Assembly (NCBI RefSeq): GCF_030409555.1
Contig: NZ_JAUFPU010000003.1
Location: forward strand, 1-64,000
Source: Chitinimonas viridis
GTDB lineage: Bacteria; Pseudomonadota; Gammaproteobacteria; Burkholderiales; Chitinimonadaceae
Length of the DNA stretch: 64,000 nt
Direction of reading: 5' to 3'
Shown: positions 52,999 to 63,092 of the stretch, piece after piece
Layout of the letters: each line of letters opens with the position of its first letter
Position numbering within the stretch: the first letter of the stretch is position 1
Made by a program: the position numbers and the translations under genes
Notes under the pieces: generated by a model
Seen by the model: only the letters and a program-made list of their open reading frames with translations
The model's database searches: none
What the model was told of the DNA's origin: nothing

Positions 52999-54012
52999 TC
53001 AGTAGCCGTTCGGGTTTTGCGATTGCCAACGCCAGGCGTCGGCACACATTTCCAGCAGGTCGCGCTTGGCGCGCCAACCCAGTATATCGGCCGCCCGGCT
53101 GGGGTCGGCATAGTAGCTGGCCAGGTCGCCCTGGCGGCGTGCCACGAAGCGCGAAGGTATGCGTTGGCCGCAGGCCTGTTCGAAAGCACGTATGACTTCC
53201 AGCACGCTGTGGCCGCGGCCCATGCCCAGGTTCAGGGTCAGCAGGCCGCTTTCGCCGGCGGTGTGCTGCAGTGCCTTGACGTGGCCCTCGGCCATATCAC
53301 ACACATGCAGGTAGTCGCGTACGCCGGTGCCGTCGGGCGTGGGGTAGTCATGGCCGAAGATGGACAGCTCGTCCTGACGGCCAACAGCAACCTGGCACAG
53401 GTGGGGCATCAGGTTGTTGACGGCGCCGCTGGGGTCCTCGCCTATCAGGCCGGATGGGTGGGCGCCCACCGGATTGAAATAGCGCAGTATGGCGATCCGC
53501 CAGCTGGGGTCGGCCTGCACCAGGTCGTGCAATATGCCCTCCACCATGGCCTTGCTGCGACCGTAGACGGTGTTGGGCGCCACCGGTGCTTCTTCGCGGT
53601 AAGGCACGCGGGCGGCCTCGCCATAGACGGTCGCTGAGGAGCTGAATACCAGCCGGCGTACATTGTGCCGCGCCATGACGTCGAGCAGGGTCAGGCTGGC
53701 TTCGAGATTATGCTGGTAGTACTTGAGGGGGAACTGCTGGGCTTCGGAGATGGATTTGACGCCGGCGCAATGCAACACACCCGCGAACGGGTGTTTGTCG
53801 AAAAGGCGCTGGAGCAAGCCACGATCACGTAGATCGCCCTCGTGCCAGACCATCGCGCGGCCGGCAATGGCGGCAACGCGATCCAGCACAGCCGGTTTGC
53901 TGTTGGAGAAATTATCGACGACGACCAGGTCGTAGCCTGCAGCTAGCAGTTCCACACAGGTATGACTGCCTATGTAGCCGGCTCCCCCGGTAACGAGTAT
54001 TTGTTGTCGCAT
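52999..54012 (-). CDS. galE: UDP-glucose 4-epimerase
   Basis: 337 aa. Interconverts UDP-glucose and UDP-galactose with tightly bound NAD. Visible: [18 protein letters not shown], the SSSATVYGE strand, TVYGRSK (YxxxK), LRYFNPVGAHPSG and VRDYLHVCDMAEGHV. Full length. First gene of a four-gene surface-sugar operon (galE-rfbB-rfbA-GT2). Confidence 0.96.
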   Translation of the reverse strand: MRQQILVTGGAGYIGSHTCVELLAAGYDLVVVDNFSNSKPAVLDRVAAIAGRAMVWHEGDLRDRGLLQRLFDKHPFAGVLHCAGVKSISEAQQFPLKYYQHNLEASLTLLDVMARHNVRRLVFSSSATVYGEAARVPYREEAPVAPNTVYGRSKAMVEGILHDLVQADPSWRIAILRYFNPVGAHPSGLIGEDPSGAVNNLMPHLCQVAVGRQDELSIFGHDYPTPDGTGVRDYLHVCDMAEGHVKALQHTAGESGLLTLNLGMGRGHSVLEVIRAFEQACGQRIPSRFVARRQGDLASYYADPSRAADILGWRAKRDLLEMCADAWRWQSQNPNGY

Positions 54013-54141
54013 CTGCCAATGCTACCGTTATTGTGCGGCGCAACCAAGACCACGATTGCATTCAAAGGGCCAATATAATCCGTGTAAGCCTAACGGCAGC
54101 TGAATACTAGCTGCCGAGATGCGTTTCAGCGAGGAGTATAG

Positions 54142-54660
54142 TCAGCGTGGTGCTTCTTGTTGTCGTGGAAGTGTTTTTTGGCGAGGATTGGGTGTCAGGA
54201 AACGTGCCAGTTCAGACAGTGCCTGCTCGTAGACGCCGCGCTTGAACTCGATCACGGCCTCCAGCGGCGCCCAGTATTCATTCCAGCGCCAGGCATCAAA
54301 CTCCGGGTGGTGCGAAGCCCGCAGGCAGACATCGCACTCACGGCCGACCAGCCGCAGCAGAAACCAGATCTGCTTCTGGCCGCGATAGGTGCCGCGCCAC
54401 TCCCGCCGCACCCAATGGGTGGGCACGTCATAGCGCAGCCAGTCCCGGGTGCGCCCCAGGATGCGGACATGTTCGGGCTTGAGCCCGGTTTCTTCCATCA
54501 GCTCACGAAACATGGCCTGTTCGGGCGTTTCGCCCGACTTGATGCCGCCCTGCGGGAACTGCCAGGAATGTTCGCGAACACGTTTGCCCCAAAAAACCTG
54601 GTTTTTGTCGTTGCAGATAATGATGCCAACGTTGGGGCGATAACCGTCTCGATCGAGCAT
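54142..54660 (-). CDS. rppH: RNA pyrophosphohydrolase (Nudix)
   Basis: 172 aa. Removes 5' pyrophosphate from mRNA to start decay. Nudix box intact: [20 protein letters not shown] followed by TGL. Start [16 protein letters not shown] and the conserved HSWQFPQGG are typical. ATG 54660 is chosen, with GGTGA 5 nt upstream; a GTG 9 nt earlier is in frame. Single gene, same strand as its downstream neighbour galE. Confidence 0.95.
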   Translation of the reverse strand: MLDRDGYRPNVGIIICNDKNQVFWGKRVREHSWQFPQGGIKSGETPEQAMFRELMEETGLKPEHVRILGRTRDWLRYDVPTHWVRREWRGTYRGQKQIWFLLRLVGRECDVCLRASHHPEFDAWRWNEYWAPLEAVIEFKRGVYEQALSELARFLTPNPRQKTLPRQQEAPR

Positions 54661-54787
54661 GGATATCACCGTAGGAAATCGTTAAGTTGTCTTGATTTTT
54701 TCACATCGGCACGGTGATGGAAAGCAAAGGCTGATGCTGCTTTGCAGCAAGTTGGCGGGGGCTTGCGCCTGGCTGGAAAAATTCCTG

Positions 54788-55582
54788 CTATATCAATAGC
54801 CGACGGTCGTTGTGCACATTCATGCGGCTCAGGTCGCTGGCGAACTCGGCGAACTCCAGCGGGTAGCGTTGCTCCAGCTCCAGCGCCTTCTCGGTCAGCG
54901 CCGACCAGGTTGGGCTGTTGCAGCCCCGCTTGAAGCACAGCGCGGTGACATTGCCGCGCTGGCGGGCGGGCAGGCACAGCACCAGGCCATCAAATGCACG
55001 GCTGAGCCTGTCCACATAGGCATTGAAGCGCGAGTCCGAACCCCACAGATTGACCATCAGCACGCCCTCTGCCGTCAGGTGATCGCGGCAACGGCCAAAG
55101 AAGTCCTCGGTGGACAGCGGTTCGGCGATGCCGGTGGCGCCGTAGGCGTCCAGCATGATCACATCCACCGGATTGACCATGTTTTCGATATGGTCTGCAC
55201 CGTCGCCGACGATGACCTGCAGCCGTTCATCGTCCGGCGGCAGGAAGAACATGGAGCGGGCGACGCTTACGATCTGGGGCAATAGTTCGACCACGACGAT
55301 GCGGGTCTCGGGCAGGTGCTTGTAGGCGAACTTGGCGATGGAGCCCCCGCCCAGGCCCACCATCAGCATATTGCGCGGTGGCTCGCGGAACAGCAGGAAG
55401 GAGAACATGCAGCGGCTGTAGCCCAGCACCAGCTCATAGGGGTCGCGCACCCGCATGGAGCTCTGGATGGCCTCCGAGCCCAGGTGCAGCGATCGTATGC
55501 CGTCCTTCTCGCTGACGTCGACCACGACCTCCTCGTGCGGCGATTTGTGCACGCGCTTACCGAAGCGCCGCATCAATGACAC
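54788..55582 (-). CDS. spermidine-synthase-like SAM-binding protein
   Basis: 264 aa. Rossmann SAM/decarboxylated-SAM site [14 protein letters not shown], acidic strand end RIVVVELLP, and DVIMLDAYG, as in polyamine aminopropyltransferases. The N terminus ([20 protein letters not shown]) is short, without the usual full beta-domain of SpeE, so the acceptor may differ from putrescine. It overlaps the ttcA end by 10 nt and is translated from the same message. Confidence 0.83.
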   Translation of the reverse strand: MSLMRRFGKRVHKSPHEEVVVDVSEKDGIRSLHLGSEAIQSSMRVRDPYELVLGYSRCMFSFLLFREPPRNMLMVGLGGGSIAKFAYKHLPETRIVVVELLPQIVSVARSMFFLPPDDERLQVIVGDGADHIENMVNPVDVIMLDAYGATGIAEPLSTEDFFGRCRDHLTAEGVLMVNLWGSDSRFNAYVDRLSRAFDGLVLCLPARQRGNVTALCFKRGCNSPTWSALTEKALELEQRYPLEFAEFASDLSRMNVHNDRRLLI

Positions 55583-56520
55583 CCTTCCAGCTTGTCGCGG
55601 CTATCCATGATGCTGATGCCGCGTAAGCTGCCCTCGGGCGGCTGCGGCGGCAATTCCAGTGCATCGAAGGCGGTATCGCCATCTTCGAAAGGGGTGTCCT
55701 GCGTCTTGAGTCCCTTGAAGTCGAAGCGCTGGGGGTCGGCTAGGTGCGAAGGCACGACATGCTGCAGGGAGCGGAACATGCTCTCCAGCCTGCCGGGAAA
55801 GCGCTTGTCCCAGTCGCGCAGCATATCGCCCACCACCACGCGCTGCAGATTGGTCTGCGAGCCGCACAGATTGCAGGGAATGATGGGGAAGGCGCGCAGT
55901 TCGGCGTAGCGTTCGATGTCCTTCTCGCGGCAGTAGGCCAGCGGGCGTATCACCATATGGCGGCCATCGTCGCTCACCAGCTTGGGCGGCATGGCCTTCA
56001 GGCGGCCGCCGTGGAACATGTTGAGGAACAGGGTTTCCAGTATGTCGTCGCGATGGTGGCCCAGCGCGATCTTGGTACAGCCCAGTTCGTCGGCAACCCG
56101 GTACAGGATGCCGCGCCGCAGGCGCGAGCACAGGCCGCAGGTGGTCTTGCCCTCGGGCACCACGCGCTTGACGATGGAGTAGGTATCTTCCTCGACGATC
56201 TTGTAAGGCACGCCCAGCTTGTCCAGATAGGCGGGCAGCACGTGCTCGGGAAAACCGGGCTGTTTTTGATCCAGATTGACGGCAATCAGCTCGAAATCAA
56301 TCGGCGCGCTCTTTTGCAGACTCAGCAGGATATCCAGCATGGTGTAGCTGTCCTTGCCGCCGGACAGGCAGACCATGATGCGGTCGCCGGCTTCTATCAT
56401 GCCGAAGTCGTCGATGGCGTCACCCACGCCATGGCGCAGGCGCTTGGCCAGCTTGTCGAAGTTGTATTTGGCTTTTTGCTCGGCGTCGGTCAGTGCCGGC
56501 TTCTGTACTACGGCGTCCAT
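55573..56520 (-). CDS. ttcA: tRNA 2-thiocytidine(32) synthetase
   Basis: 315 aa. Iron-sulfur PP-loop enzyme that makes 2-thiocytidine at tRNA position 32. PP-loop [13 protein letters not shown] and the C-x2-C motif in [14 protein letters not shown], plus the later [10 protein letters not shown] Cys pair, are all present. ATG 56520 chosen (AGGG ~8 nt upstream); a GTG three codons earlier is in frame. It overlaps the downstream aminopropyltransferase-like gene. Confidence 0.96.
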   Translation of the reverse strand: MDAVVQKPALTDAEQKAKYNFDKLAKRLRHGVGDAIDDFGMIEAGDRIMVCLSGGKDSYTMLDILLSLQKSAPIDFELIAVNLDQKQPGFPEHVLPAYLDKLGVPYKIVEEDTYSIVKRVVPEGKTTCGLCSRLRRGILYRVADELGCTKIALGHHRDDILETLFLNMFHGGRLKAMPPKLVSDDGRHMVIRPLAYCREKDIERYAELRAFPIIPCNLCGSQTNLQRVVVGDMLRDWDKRFPGRLESMFRSLQHVVPSHLADPQRFDFKGLKTQDTPFEDGDTAFDALELPPQPPEGSLRGISIMDSRDKLEGCH

Positions 56521-56621
56521 ATTGGCCACCCTGAAATGCGAAAGGGCGTGATTTTACAGGGTTTTTTGCCTTGGCGCCGTCTGCTTGCACGAAAATCAGC
56601 ATGGCCGCCCACCCTGGCAAA

Positions 56622-57362
56622 TCAGAGGTATACGCTACGGCCGCCGTCCACGTTGATGATCTGGCCGGTGATATAGGGGGCATCCTCGATCAGGAACTGG
56701 ATCGTACGGGCCAGATCGTCTGGTTCGCCCACGCGCTTGAGCGGGATGCTGCCGACGATGCGCTGGCGATGCAGCTCATCAAACACCGAGTCCGCATCGG
56801 GCCAGACATTGGCGCCAGGCGCCACCGCATTGACCCTGACTTCGGGCGCCAGATCGCGCGCCAGTGCCCGTGTCATGGCGGCAAGGCCGGCTTTGCCTAT
56901 GGTGTAGACCACATGGTCGCGCATGGGGCGCTCGATATGGATGTCGGCGATGCTGACGATGCAGCCATGGGTTTTCTTCAGCTCGGGCGCGGCGGCCTGC
57001 GCCAGGAACAGGGGGGCTTTGACGTTGCTGCCTATCAGGTCGGCCCAGTTGTCTTCGTTGATATCGCCCACGCGGGTGGGGAAGAAGCTGGAGGCATTGT
57101 TGACCAGGGCATCCAGCCTGCCGAATTGCTGCAGTGTCTGCTGTACAAGGGTGGGCAGGCCGGCGATATTGAGCAGGTCGGCCTGGGCCAGTGCGACGCT
57201 GCCGCTGCGCTGCAGGTTGAGTGCGGCGGCCAGTGCGCGCGCCTCGGTGCTGGAGCTGCGGTAATGCAGCATGATGTTCCAGCCGGCGCCATGCAGCCGC
57301 CGTACGATGCTGGCGCCTACCCGCTTGGCGCCACCGGTTACCAATGCCACTTTGCCCTGCAT
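56622..57362 (-). CDS. pteridine reductase-type short-chain dehydrogenase
   Basis: 246 aa. NADP-type SDR: VTGGAKRVGASIVRRLH (the TGxxxRxG of pteridine reductases), LVNNASSFFP (NNAS), catalytic Tyr-Lys in YTIGKAGLAAM, and NAVAPGANVWP. Matches bacterial FolM/PTR1-like dihydromonapterin/dihydrofolate reductases. Divergent from a MidA-type gene, a pairing seen in other betaproteobacteria. Confidence 0.88.
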   Translation of the reverse strand: MQGKVALVTGGAKRVGASIVRRLHGAGWNIMLHYRSSSTEARALAAALNLQRSGSVALAQADLLNIAGLPTLVQQTLQQFGRLDALVNNASSFFPTRVGDINEDNWADLIGSNVKAPLFLAQAAAPELKKTHGCIVSIADIHIERPMRDHVVYTIGKAGLAAMTRALARDLAPEVRVNAVAPGANVWPDADSVFDELHRQRIVGSIPLKRVGEPDDLARTIQFLIEDAPYITGQIINVDGGRSVYL

Positions 57363-57412
57363 GATGCACCCTCGTTAAACTGCGTGTTCTCTGATGGCAT
57401 CGAATCTAGCAC

Positions 57413-58561
57413 ATGACCTCCCTTCCCGCGCCCAGCGCTGCGCAACAGGCCGCCAGCCAGGCCCTGCTGCAGCTGATACAGCATGAACTGACCCAGGCTG
57501 GCGGCTGGCTGCCTTTTGCCGACTATATGCGGCTGGCCCTGTACGCCCCTGGCCTGGGTTACTACAGCGGCGGTAGCCGCAAGTTCGGCGCAGCCGGGGA
57601 CTTCATCACGGCGCCGGAGTTGTCGCCGCTGTTTGCCCAGTGCCTGGCCCGGCCCGTGGCCCAGGTGCTACAGCAGTGCGGCGGCGATGTGCTTGAGGTG
57701 GGGGCGGGCTCTGGCAGGCTGGCGCTGGATATGCTGCAGGCGCTGGCTGCGCTGGGGCAGTTGCCGGCGCGCTATCTGATACTGGAATTATCGGCCGAAC
57801 TGGCGCAACGCCAGCGCGAGACGCTGGCCGCCGAGCCCGCCTTGCTGGCGCGGGTGAGCTGGCTGACTGCGCTGCCGCAGGCGTTTGTCGGCGCCATCGT
57901 CGGCAACGAGGTGCTCGATGCCATGCCATGCCGGCTAGTCCGCTGGCAAGGGGGCATGTGGTGGGAGCGCGGTGTGTGCTGGCGCGCAGGATTGGCCTGG
58001 GAGGATAGGCCGCTGGCCGATGCCGCCGTGGTGGCGCATATCGCTACCGCTGGCCTGCCGGATGGCTATCTGACCGAGATACAGCCTGAGGCCTGTGGCT
58101 TTGTGGCCAGTCTGGCAGAGGCTACCAGGCAGGGTGCCTTGATCTTGCCGGACTATGGCTTTGTGGCAAGCGAGTACTACCACCCGCAACGGCACAAGGG
58201 CACCCTGATGTGCCACTACCGTCACCATAGCCACGACGACCCGTTCCATCTGCCGGGCCTGGAAGACATCACCACGCATGTGGATTTCTCGGCCATCTGG
58301 CGCGCTGGCGATGCGGCAGGCTGGCAGCTGGAGGGTTATACGGCCCAGGGTGCATTCCTGCTGGATGCCGGCCTGCTGGAATGCATGGCCGGGATGGACA
58401 GCCAGAGCCAGGACTACTTCAGGGCGGCGGCAGCGGCGCAGAAGCTGGTGGGGCCGGCCGAGATGGGCGAGCTGTTCAAGGTTATCGCCTTCTCGCGCAA
58501 CTTGGCGCTGCCGGGCTTGCTGGCAGGCTTTGGCCGGGATGATCGCTCGGGCGGCTTATAG
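57413..58561 (+). CDS. MidA-family SAM-dependent methyltransferase
   Basis: 382 aa. DUF185/MidA family, in eukaryotes (NDUFAF7) an arginine methyltransferase for complex I. Visible: FADYMRLALYAPGLGYYSGG, FGAAGDFITAPELSPLFAQ, SAM-site VLEVGAGSGRLALDML, IVGNEVLDAMP, LILPDYGFVASEYYHPQR and GTLMCHYRHH. Full length. The bacterial target is not established. Divergent from the SDR gene. Confidence 0.92.
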   Translation: MTSLPAPSAAQQAASQALLQLIQHELTQAGGWLPFADYMRLALYAPGLGYYSGGSRKFGAAGDFITAPELSPLFAQCLARPVAQVLQQCGGDVLEVGAGSGRLALDMLQALAALGQLPARYLILELSAELAQRQRETLAAEPALLARVSWLTALPQAFVGAIVGNEVLDAMPCRLVRWQGGMWWERGVCWRAGLAWEDRPLADAAVVAHIATAGLPDGYLTEIQPEACGFVASLAEATRQGALILPDYGFVASEYYHPQRHKGTLMCHYRHHSHDDPFHLPGLEDITTHVDFSAIWRAGDAAGWQLEGYTAQGAFLLDAGLLECMAGMDSQSQDYFRAAAAAQKLVGPAEMGELFKVIAFSRNLALPGLLAGFGRDDRSGGL

Positions 58562-58632
58562 CCGTCTGAAAAGATTTGCGCGTGGCGCTTGACGAATAGC
58601 GGGGCGCTGCGGATAATCACGCCCTCTTCGTT

Positions 58633-58709
58633 GGCTATGTAGCTCAGCTGGTTAGAGCACAGCACTCATAATGCTGGGGTCACTGGTTCAAGTCCAGTCA
58701 TAGCCACCA
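58633..58709 (+). tRNA. elongator tRNA-Met (anticodon CAT)
   Basis: 77 nt with encoded CCA. Acceptor GGCTATG / CATAGCC, D arm GCTC/GAGC, anticodon loop CTCATAA, T loop TTCAAGT. The G1-C72 pair marks elongator rather than initiator tRNA; the body closely follows the E. coli elongator tRNA-Met pattern. Confidence 0.95.
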
Positions 58710-58716
58710 GGTTTTT

Positions 58717-58747
58717 AAAGCCCGTTGCCGTAAGGCAGCGGGCTTTT
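58717..58747 (+). terminator. intrinsic terminator after tRNA-Met
   Basis: AAAGCCCGTTGCC (58717-58729), loop GTAA, GGCAGCGGGCTTT (one G.U), then T. Confidence 0.85.
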
Positions 58748-58809
58748 GCCTTATGCGCGCGCCGTGGTGATTGGCGTAAACTAAGGGCTTGATTTCAAGG
58801 CGGATTATC

Positions 58810-60153
58810 GTGAGCAAGAAAGTCTTCATCAAAACCTTCGGCTGCCAGATGAACGAGTACGACTCGGACAAGATGGTGGATGTGCTCAACGCGTCGGAGG
58901 GTCTGACCAAGACCGATAATCCCGAGGAGGCCGATGTCATCCTGTTCAACACCTGCTCGGTGCGCGAAAAGGCACAGGAAAAGGTGTTTTCCGACCTGGG
59001 CAGGGTGCGCGAACTCAAGCTGCAGAATCCCAATCTGCTGATAGGCGTGGGCGGCTGTGTTGCTTCGCAGGAGGGTGAGGCCATCGTCAAGCGGGCGCCC
59101 TTCGTGGACCTGGTATTCGGCCCGCAGACCCTGCACCGTTTGCCTGAGCTGATTGCCCAGCGGCGCGCCAGTGGTACTTCCCAAGTGGATATCTCCTTCC
59201 CCGAGATCGAGAAGTTCGACCATTTGCCGCCGGCGCGGGTTGAAGGCGGCACTGCCTTTGTCTCCATCATGGAAGGCTGTTCCAAGTTCTGTTCATTCTG
59301 CGTGGTGCCTTACACCCGTGGCCAGGAAGTCAGCCGGCCGTTCGAGGATGTGCTGGTCGAGGTGGCGGGTCTGGCCCAGCAAGGCGTCAAGGAAGTCACC
59401 CTGCTGGGGCAGAACGTCAATGCCTACCTGGGCAAGATGGAAGACGGCGAGATCGCCGACTTTGCGCTGCTGCTGGAATATGTGCACGAGATACCCGGTA
59501 TCGAGCGCATTCGCTATACCACCAGCCACCCCAAGGAAATGACCCAGCGGCTGATCGATTGCTACCGCAACCTGCCCAAGCTGGTATCGCATCTGCACCT
59601 GCCGGTGCAGGCTGGGTCTGATCGGGTACTGGTGAACATGAAGCGCGGCTACACCACCCTGGAATTCAAGGCCATCGTGCGCAAGCTGCGCGAGGCACGT
59701 CCCGATATCTGCCTGTCGTCCGACTTTATCGTCGGCTTCCCCGGCGAGACGGATGAGGACTTCGAGCGCACCATGAAGCTGATTGAGGATGTCCGTTTTG
59801 ACGCCAGCTTCAGCTTTATCTACAGCCGCCGCCCTGGTACGCCGGCTGCCGATCTGCCAGATGACGTAAGCCATGAGGACAAGGTCAAGCGCCTGATGCG
59901 GCTGCAGGCCCGTATCGAGGCGTTCGCCCAGGAAGAGAACCGCCGCATGGTGGGCACGGTGCAGCGCGTGCTGGTAGAGGGCCACGCCCGCAAGGATGCC
60001 AGTGAGCTGGCGGGTCGCACCGACAACAACCGCATCGTCAACTTCGCCGGCCATGCCCGCCTGATCAATCAGTTCACCGAAGTGCTGATCACCGAGGCCA
60101 TGCCGCATAGCCTGCGTGGCGAGATTGTGACGCGCGAGACCGTCAGCGCATGA
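58810..60153 (+). CDS. miaB: tRNA-2-methylthio-N6-dimethylallyladenosine synthase
   Basis: 447 aa. Radical-SAM methylthiotransferase acting on i6A37 of tRNA. N-terminal UPF0004 domain with three Cys ([21 protein letters not shown]), radical-SAM CxxxCxxC in GCSKFCSFC, and a C-terminal TRAM domain. GTG 58810 is used, with AAGG ~10 nt upstream; the frame opens at a TTG 21 nt earlier. First gene of a tightly overlapped operon. Confidence 0.96.
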   Translation: MSKKVFIKTFGCQMNEYDSDKMVDVLNASEGLTKTDNPEEADVILFNTCSVREKAQEKVFSDLGRVRELKLQNPNLLIGVGGCVASQEGEAIVKRAPFVDLVFGPQTLHRLPELIAQRRASGTSQVDISFPEIEKFDHLPPARVEGGTAFVSIMEGCSKFCSFCVVPYTRGQEVSRPFEDVLVEVAGLAQQGVKEVTLLGQNVNAYLGKMEDGEIADFALLLEYVHEIPGIERIRYTTSHPKEMTQRLIDCYRNLPKLVSHLHLPVQAGSDRVLVNMKRGYTTLEFKAIVRKLREARPDICLSSDFIVGFPGETDEDFERTMKLIEDVRFDASFSFIYSRRPGTPAADLPDDVSHEDKVKRLMRLQARIEAFAQEENRRMVGTVQRVLVEGHARKDASELAGRTDNNRIVNFAGHARLINQFTEVLITEAMPHSLRGEIVTRETVSA

Positions 60154-60620
60154 TGCCTACCGTAGAGATCGGTAGCGAGGCGCCGGTGCAGATTGTGCCG
60201 GTGGCCGATCTGCCCGAGGGCGTAGAGGCACTCTGTGTGCTGGGCGAGGCCGAGGGCTTCCGCTTTCTGCGCCGCCTGATCGATGACTGGCGCTGTGGCG
60301 ATAACCGTTTTGACCAGGAGGGCGAAGCCTTTCTGGCTGTCTGGATGGCGGACCGGCTGGTGGGGGTGGCGGGGATCAACCGCGACTGCGATGACGATAC
60401 GCTGGGGCGGGTGCGGCGGGTGTATGTGCATCCCGAGGCCCGTAGCCACGGCGTGGGCCATGCCCTGATCGGCGCCATCGAACAGCACGCCCGCCAGCAT
60501 TTCAAGCGCCTGGTGCTGTATACCAATGCCGAGCCGGCCATGCATTTCTACGAAAGCATGGGTTATCGCCGTATCATTGGCCATCCGCAACGCAGCCATG
60601 AGAAACGCCTCACGCCATGA
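60150..60620 (+). CDS. GNAT-family N-acetyltransferase
   Basis: 156 aa. GNAT acetyl-CoA fold: [30 protein letters not shown] (motif A, with the R/Q-x-x-G-x-G/A loop as RSHGVG) and [20 protein letters not shown] (motif B). Substrate unknown. It sits between miaB and phoH, overlapping both by 4 nt, an insertion into the usual miaB-ybeZYX order. Confidence 0.9.
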   Translation: MMPTVEIGSEAPVQIVPVADLPEGVEALCVLGEAEGFRFLRRLIDDWRCGDNRFDQEGEAFLAVWMADRLVGVAGINRDCDDDTLGRVRRVYVHPEARSHGVGHALIGAIEQHARQHFKRLVLYTNAEPAMHFYESMGYRRIIGHPQRSHEKRLTP

Positions 60621-61597
60621 GCACCCGTCACGCTACCCGTGAAATCAGTTTTGAACCTGTAGACAACGGCCGACTGGCCAATCTGTGTGGTGCCCTCGAT
60701 GAAAACCTGCGCCAGATAGAAAACGGCCTGGAAGTCGATATCGCCCGCCGTGGCGAGCATTTCAGCATCTCCGGCCGGGTGGCGCAGACCAAGCTGGCAA
60801 CCGAGTTGCTGGAGCGCTTCTATGCCATATCGCGCCGACCCATCGATGTCGAAGAGATACAGCTGGGCTTGATCGAGGTGGCGCATCCGACAGACGCCCT
60901 GGTGGCTGGTGAAGATGGCATGCCGGTGCTGCTGACCAAGCGCGCCGATCTGCGTGGCCGTACGCCCAGGCAGAATCACTACCTCAAGGCCATACAGGAA
61001 CACGATATCACTTTCGGTATCGGCCCTGCCGGTACCGGCAAGACCTATCTGGCCGTTGCCAGCGCGGTCGATGCGCTGGAGCGCGACCTGGTCAAGCGGC
61101 TGGTACTGGTACGGCCGGCGGTGGAGGCCGGTGAGCGGCTGGGGTTCCTGCCGGGCGACCTGGTGCAGAAGGTCGATCCCTATCTGCGCCCGCTTTACGA
61201 CGCGCTCTACGACCTGATGGGGTTTGACAAGGTCACCAAGCTGTTCGAGCGCGGCATCATCGAGGTAGCGCCGCTGGCCTTTATGCGTGGCCGTACCCTC
61301 AATCACGCCTTCATCATCCTGGACGAAGCGCAGAACACCACGCCCGAGCAGATGAAGATGTTTCTGACCCGTATCGGCTTTGGTTCCAAGGCCGTGGTCA
61401 CCGGCGACGTAACGCAGATCGATCTGCAGCGCCACCAGAAGTCCGGCCTGATCGACGCCCAGCACGTGCTGCAGAATGTGCGCGGCATTGCCCTGCACTA
61501 CTTCAAGAGCGACGATGTGGTGCGGCACCCATTGGTGCAAAAGATAGTCGATGCCTATGAAAAGCGCGATCGCGCCAAGGAAAAGAACGATGAGTAA
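60617..61597 (+). CDS. ybeZ: PhoH-like ATPase YbeZ
   Basis: 326 aa. P-loop ATPase of the PhoH family, working with YbeY in ribosome/rRNA quality control. N-terminal KH-like region (~10-90), Walker [33 protein letters not shown], Walker B-type [20 protein letters not shown] and [10 protein letters not shown]. Overlaps ybeY by 8 nt (its TAA lies inside the ATGAGTAA at the ybeY start). Confidence 0.96.
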   Translation: MSTRHATREISFEPVDNGRLANLCGALDENLRQIENGLEVDIARRGEHFSISGRVAQTKLATELLERFYAISRRPIDVEEIQLGLIEVAHPTDALVAGEDGMPVLLTKRADLRGRTPRQNHYLKAIQEHDITFGIGPAGTGKTYLAVASAVDALERDLVKRLVLVRPAVEAGERLGFLPGDLVQKVDPYLRPLYDALYDLMGFDKVTKLFERGIIEVAPLAFMRGRTLNHAFIILDEAQNTTPEQMKMFLTRIGFGSKAVVTGDVTQIDLQRHQKSGLIDAQHVLQNVRGIALHYFKSDDVVRHPLVQKIVDAYEKRDRAKEKNDE

Positions 61598-62330
61598 GCC
61601 AGAAGTCTATGCTGTCGATGCCGATGGCAAGCAAAAGCGGGTCAAGGCTGAGGCGTTGCGCATAGTGCTGGCCGACGGCAGCGAGCTGCAGGTGCTGCTC
61701 GATGAGCAGGACGGACTGCTGATCGGCACGCCGGCCGAGGATCATGCGCCGGCGCGGCTGGTGCTGCGCCCGGGTGCGGCCAATGCCGTGCGTATCGAAG
61801 TTGAGCGCGACCCGGTTGACCTGTCGGTGCTGGGTGCGGACCGCGAGGGCTCGCTGGACCTGGCAGTGCAGTATGGTGTGCGCCCCAAGGGCACGCCCGG
61901 CAAGAAGCTGCTGCGCCTCTGGGCTGCCGCCGCGCTGGAGGCTGGCCTCGATGCCTCGCTGACCCTGCGGGTGGTGGACGAAGCCGAAGGCCGTGCGCTG
62001 AACCGCGACTATCGCAGCAAGGACTATGCGACTAATGTGCTGAGCTTTGCCTTCAATGAGGGCGAAGCCATGCCGGGCATGGATGACATCATGATGGGCG
62101 ACCTGGTGCTGTGCGCACCGGTGGTCGAGCGCGAGGCACTGGAGCAGGGCAAGACCCTGGAGGCGCACTGGGCCCATTTGGTGGTGCATGGCGTGCTGCA
62201 TCTGCAGGGCTATGACCATATGGACGAGGTGGAGGCCGAGGCCATGGAGGCCCTGGAAACTGCCATCCTGCAAAGCCTGGGCTATCCCGATCCCTATCTG
62301 AGCGAGAAGGGTGCGCCGGACGAGGCGTGA
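61590..62330 (+). CDS. ybeY: endoribonuclease YbeY with N-terminal extension
   Basis: 246 aa. The C-terminal ~155 residues are a full YbeY metal-dependent RNase: [28 protein letters not shown], and the zinc site [15 protein letters not shown]. The first ~85 residues ([20 protein letters not shown], then [19 protein letters not shown]) are extra to the usual ~155-aa protein and form a small beta-rich domain of unknown role. ATG 61590 overlaps the ybeZ stop. The extension is in frame and has coding character. Confidence 0.93.
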   Translation: MSKPEVYAVDADGKQKRVKAEALRIVLADGSELQVLLDEQDGLLIGTPAEDHAPARLVLRPGAANAVRIEVERDPVDLSVLGADREGSLDLAVQYGVRPKGTPGKKLLRLWAAAALEAGLDASLTLRVVDEAEGRALNRDYRSKDYATNVLSFAFNEGEAMPGMDDIMMGDLVLCAPVVEREALEQGKTLEAHWAHLVVHGVLHLQGYDHMDEVEAEAMEALETAILQSLGYPDPYLSEKGAPDEA

Positions 62331-62343
62331 GGGCGAGGCTGAG

Positions 62344-62649
62344 GTGGCCTCGCTTGCCGTCGTGATCCGCACGCTTTGCCCGTATACGGTGGCGTACGAG
62401 CCTGCCTTACGCCTGCTGGCGGATCGGCTCCCTGCCTTGTGCTGCTTCCATGGCATTGATTGTGCCGCCTGGGAAGAAGCACTGGATTGGGTGATGATAG
62501 AGACAGGCCGTGATGTCGAATTGTTCGCGCTCACCTCCAGCCACCCGGGTGAGGACGAAAACGAGGTGTTGGACTTTGCACGTGCCTGCAGTACGCATGG
62601 CAAGGCCGAGTTGCTATGCATGACTCTGCCTGAGAGCGTGGCGATATGA
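62344..62649 (+). CDS. hypothetical protein in the ybeZYX operon
   Basis: 101 aa from GTG 62344 with GAGG upstream, 13 nt after the ybeY stop; the frame opens at 62311 inside ybeY. Contains ALCCFHGIDCAAWEEALDWV and FALTSSHPGEDENEVLDFAR; acidic, no signal peptide, no family recognised. It overlaps the VOC gene by 4 nt, which supports it being real and co-translated. Confidence 0.7.
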   Translation: MASLAVVIRTLCPYTVAYEPALRLLADRLPALCCFHGIDCAAWEEALDWVMIETGRDVELFALTSSHPGEDENEVLDFARACSTHGKAELLCMTLPESVAI

Positions 62650-63035
62650 TAGTCGGCCTGCACCACGTTGCCATCATCGTGACCGATCTGGCAGCGGCGC
62701 GGCGCTTCTATTGCGAGGTGCTGGGTGGCCGCGAGATGGCGGCGCATTATCGTGCAGCGCGTGATTCCTGGAAGGTGGATGTGCAGTTGCCCGATGGCGG
62801 TCAGCTGGAGTTGTTCACTTTCCCGGCGGCGCCGCCCCGCGCCAGCCAACCCGAGGCGCAAGGCTTGCGCCACCTGGCATTGCGGGTGACGGCAATGGCG
62901 CCCCTGCTGCAGCGGCTGGCACAGTTCGGGATAGCCTGCGAGCCGCTGCGGGTGGACGAATATACGGGCGCCCGCTACACCTTTTGCCGTGATCCTGACG
63001 GCTTGCCTATTGAATTCTACGAAACCGTAATGTAA
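62646..63035 (+). CDS. VOC/glyoxalase-family protein (YaeR-like)
   Basis: 129 aa. Vicinal-oxygen-chelate fold with two beta-alpha-beta-beta-beta modules: GLHHVAIIVTDLAAARRFYCEVLGG, LELFTFP, LRHLALRV and FCRDPDGLPIEFYE. Metal-ligand positions are present: His near the start, Glu in QLELF, His in LRHLAL and Glu in IEFYE. Resembles the gloA2/YaeR group; the true substrate is unknown. It ends 57 bp before corC. Confidence 0.88.
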   Translation: MIVGLHHVAIIVTDLAAARRFYCEVLGGREMAAHYRAARDSWKVDVQLPDGGQLELFTFPAAPPRASQPEAQGLRHLALRVTAMAPLLQRLAQFGIACEPLRVDEYTGARYTFCRDPDGLPIEFYETVM

Positions 63036-63092
63036 GAACACAGCCGGCAGAGCCGGCTATAATCCCCCCATTGTCATTTTTCCTATTGCCTC

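Noticed and set aside
61503-63041. 512-aa minus-strand frame opposite ybeY and the VOC gene
   Set aside because: It spans several overlapping plus-strand genes with clear products; antisense artefact.
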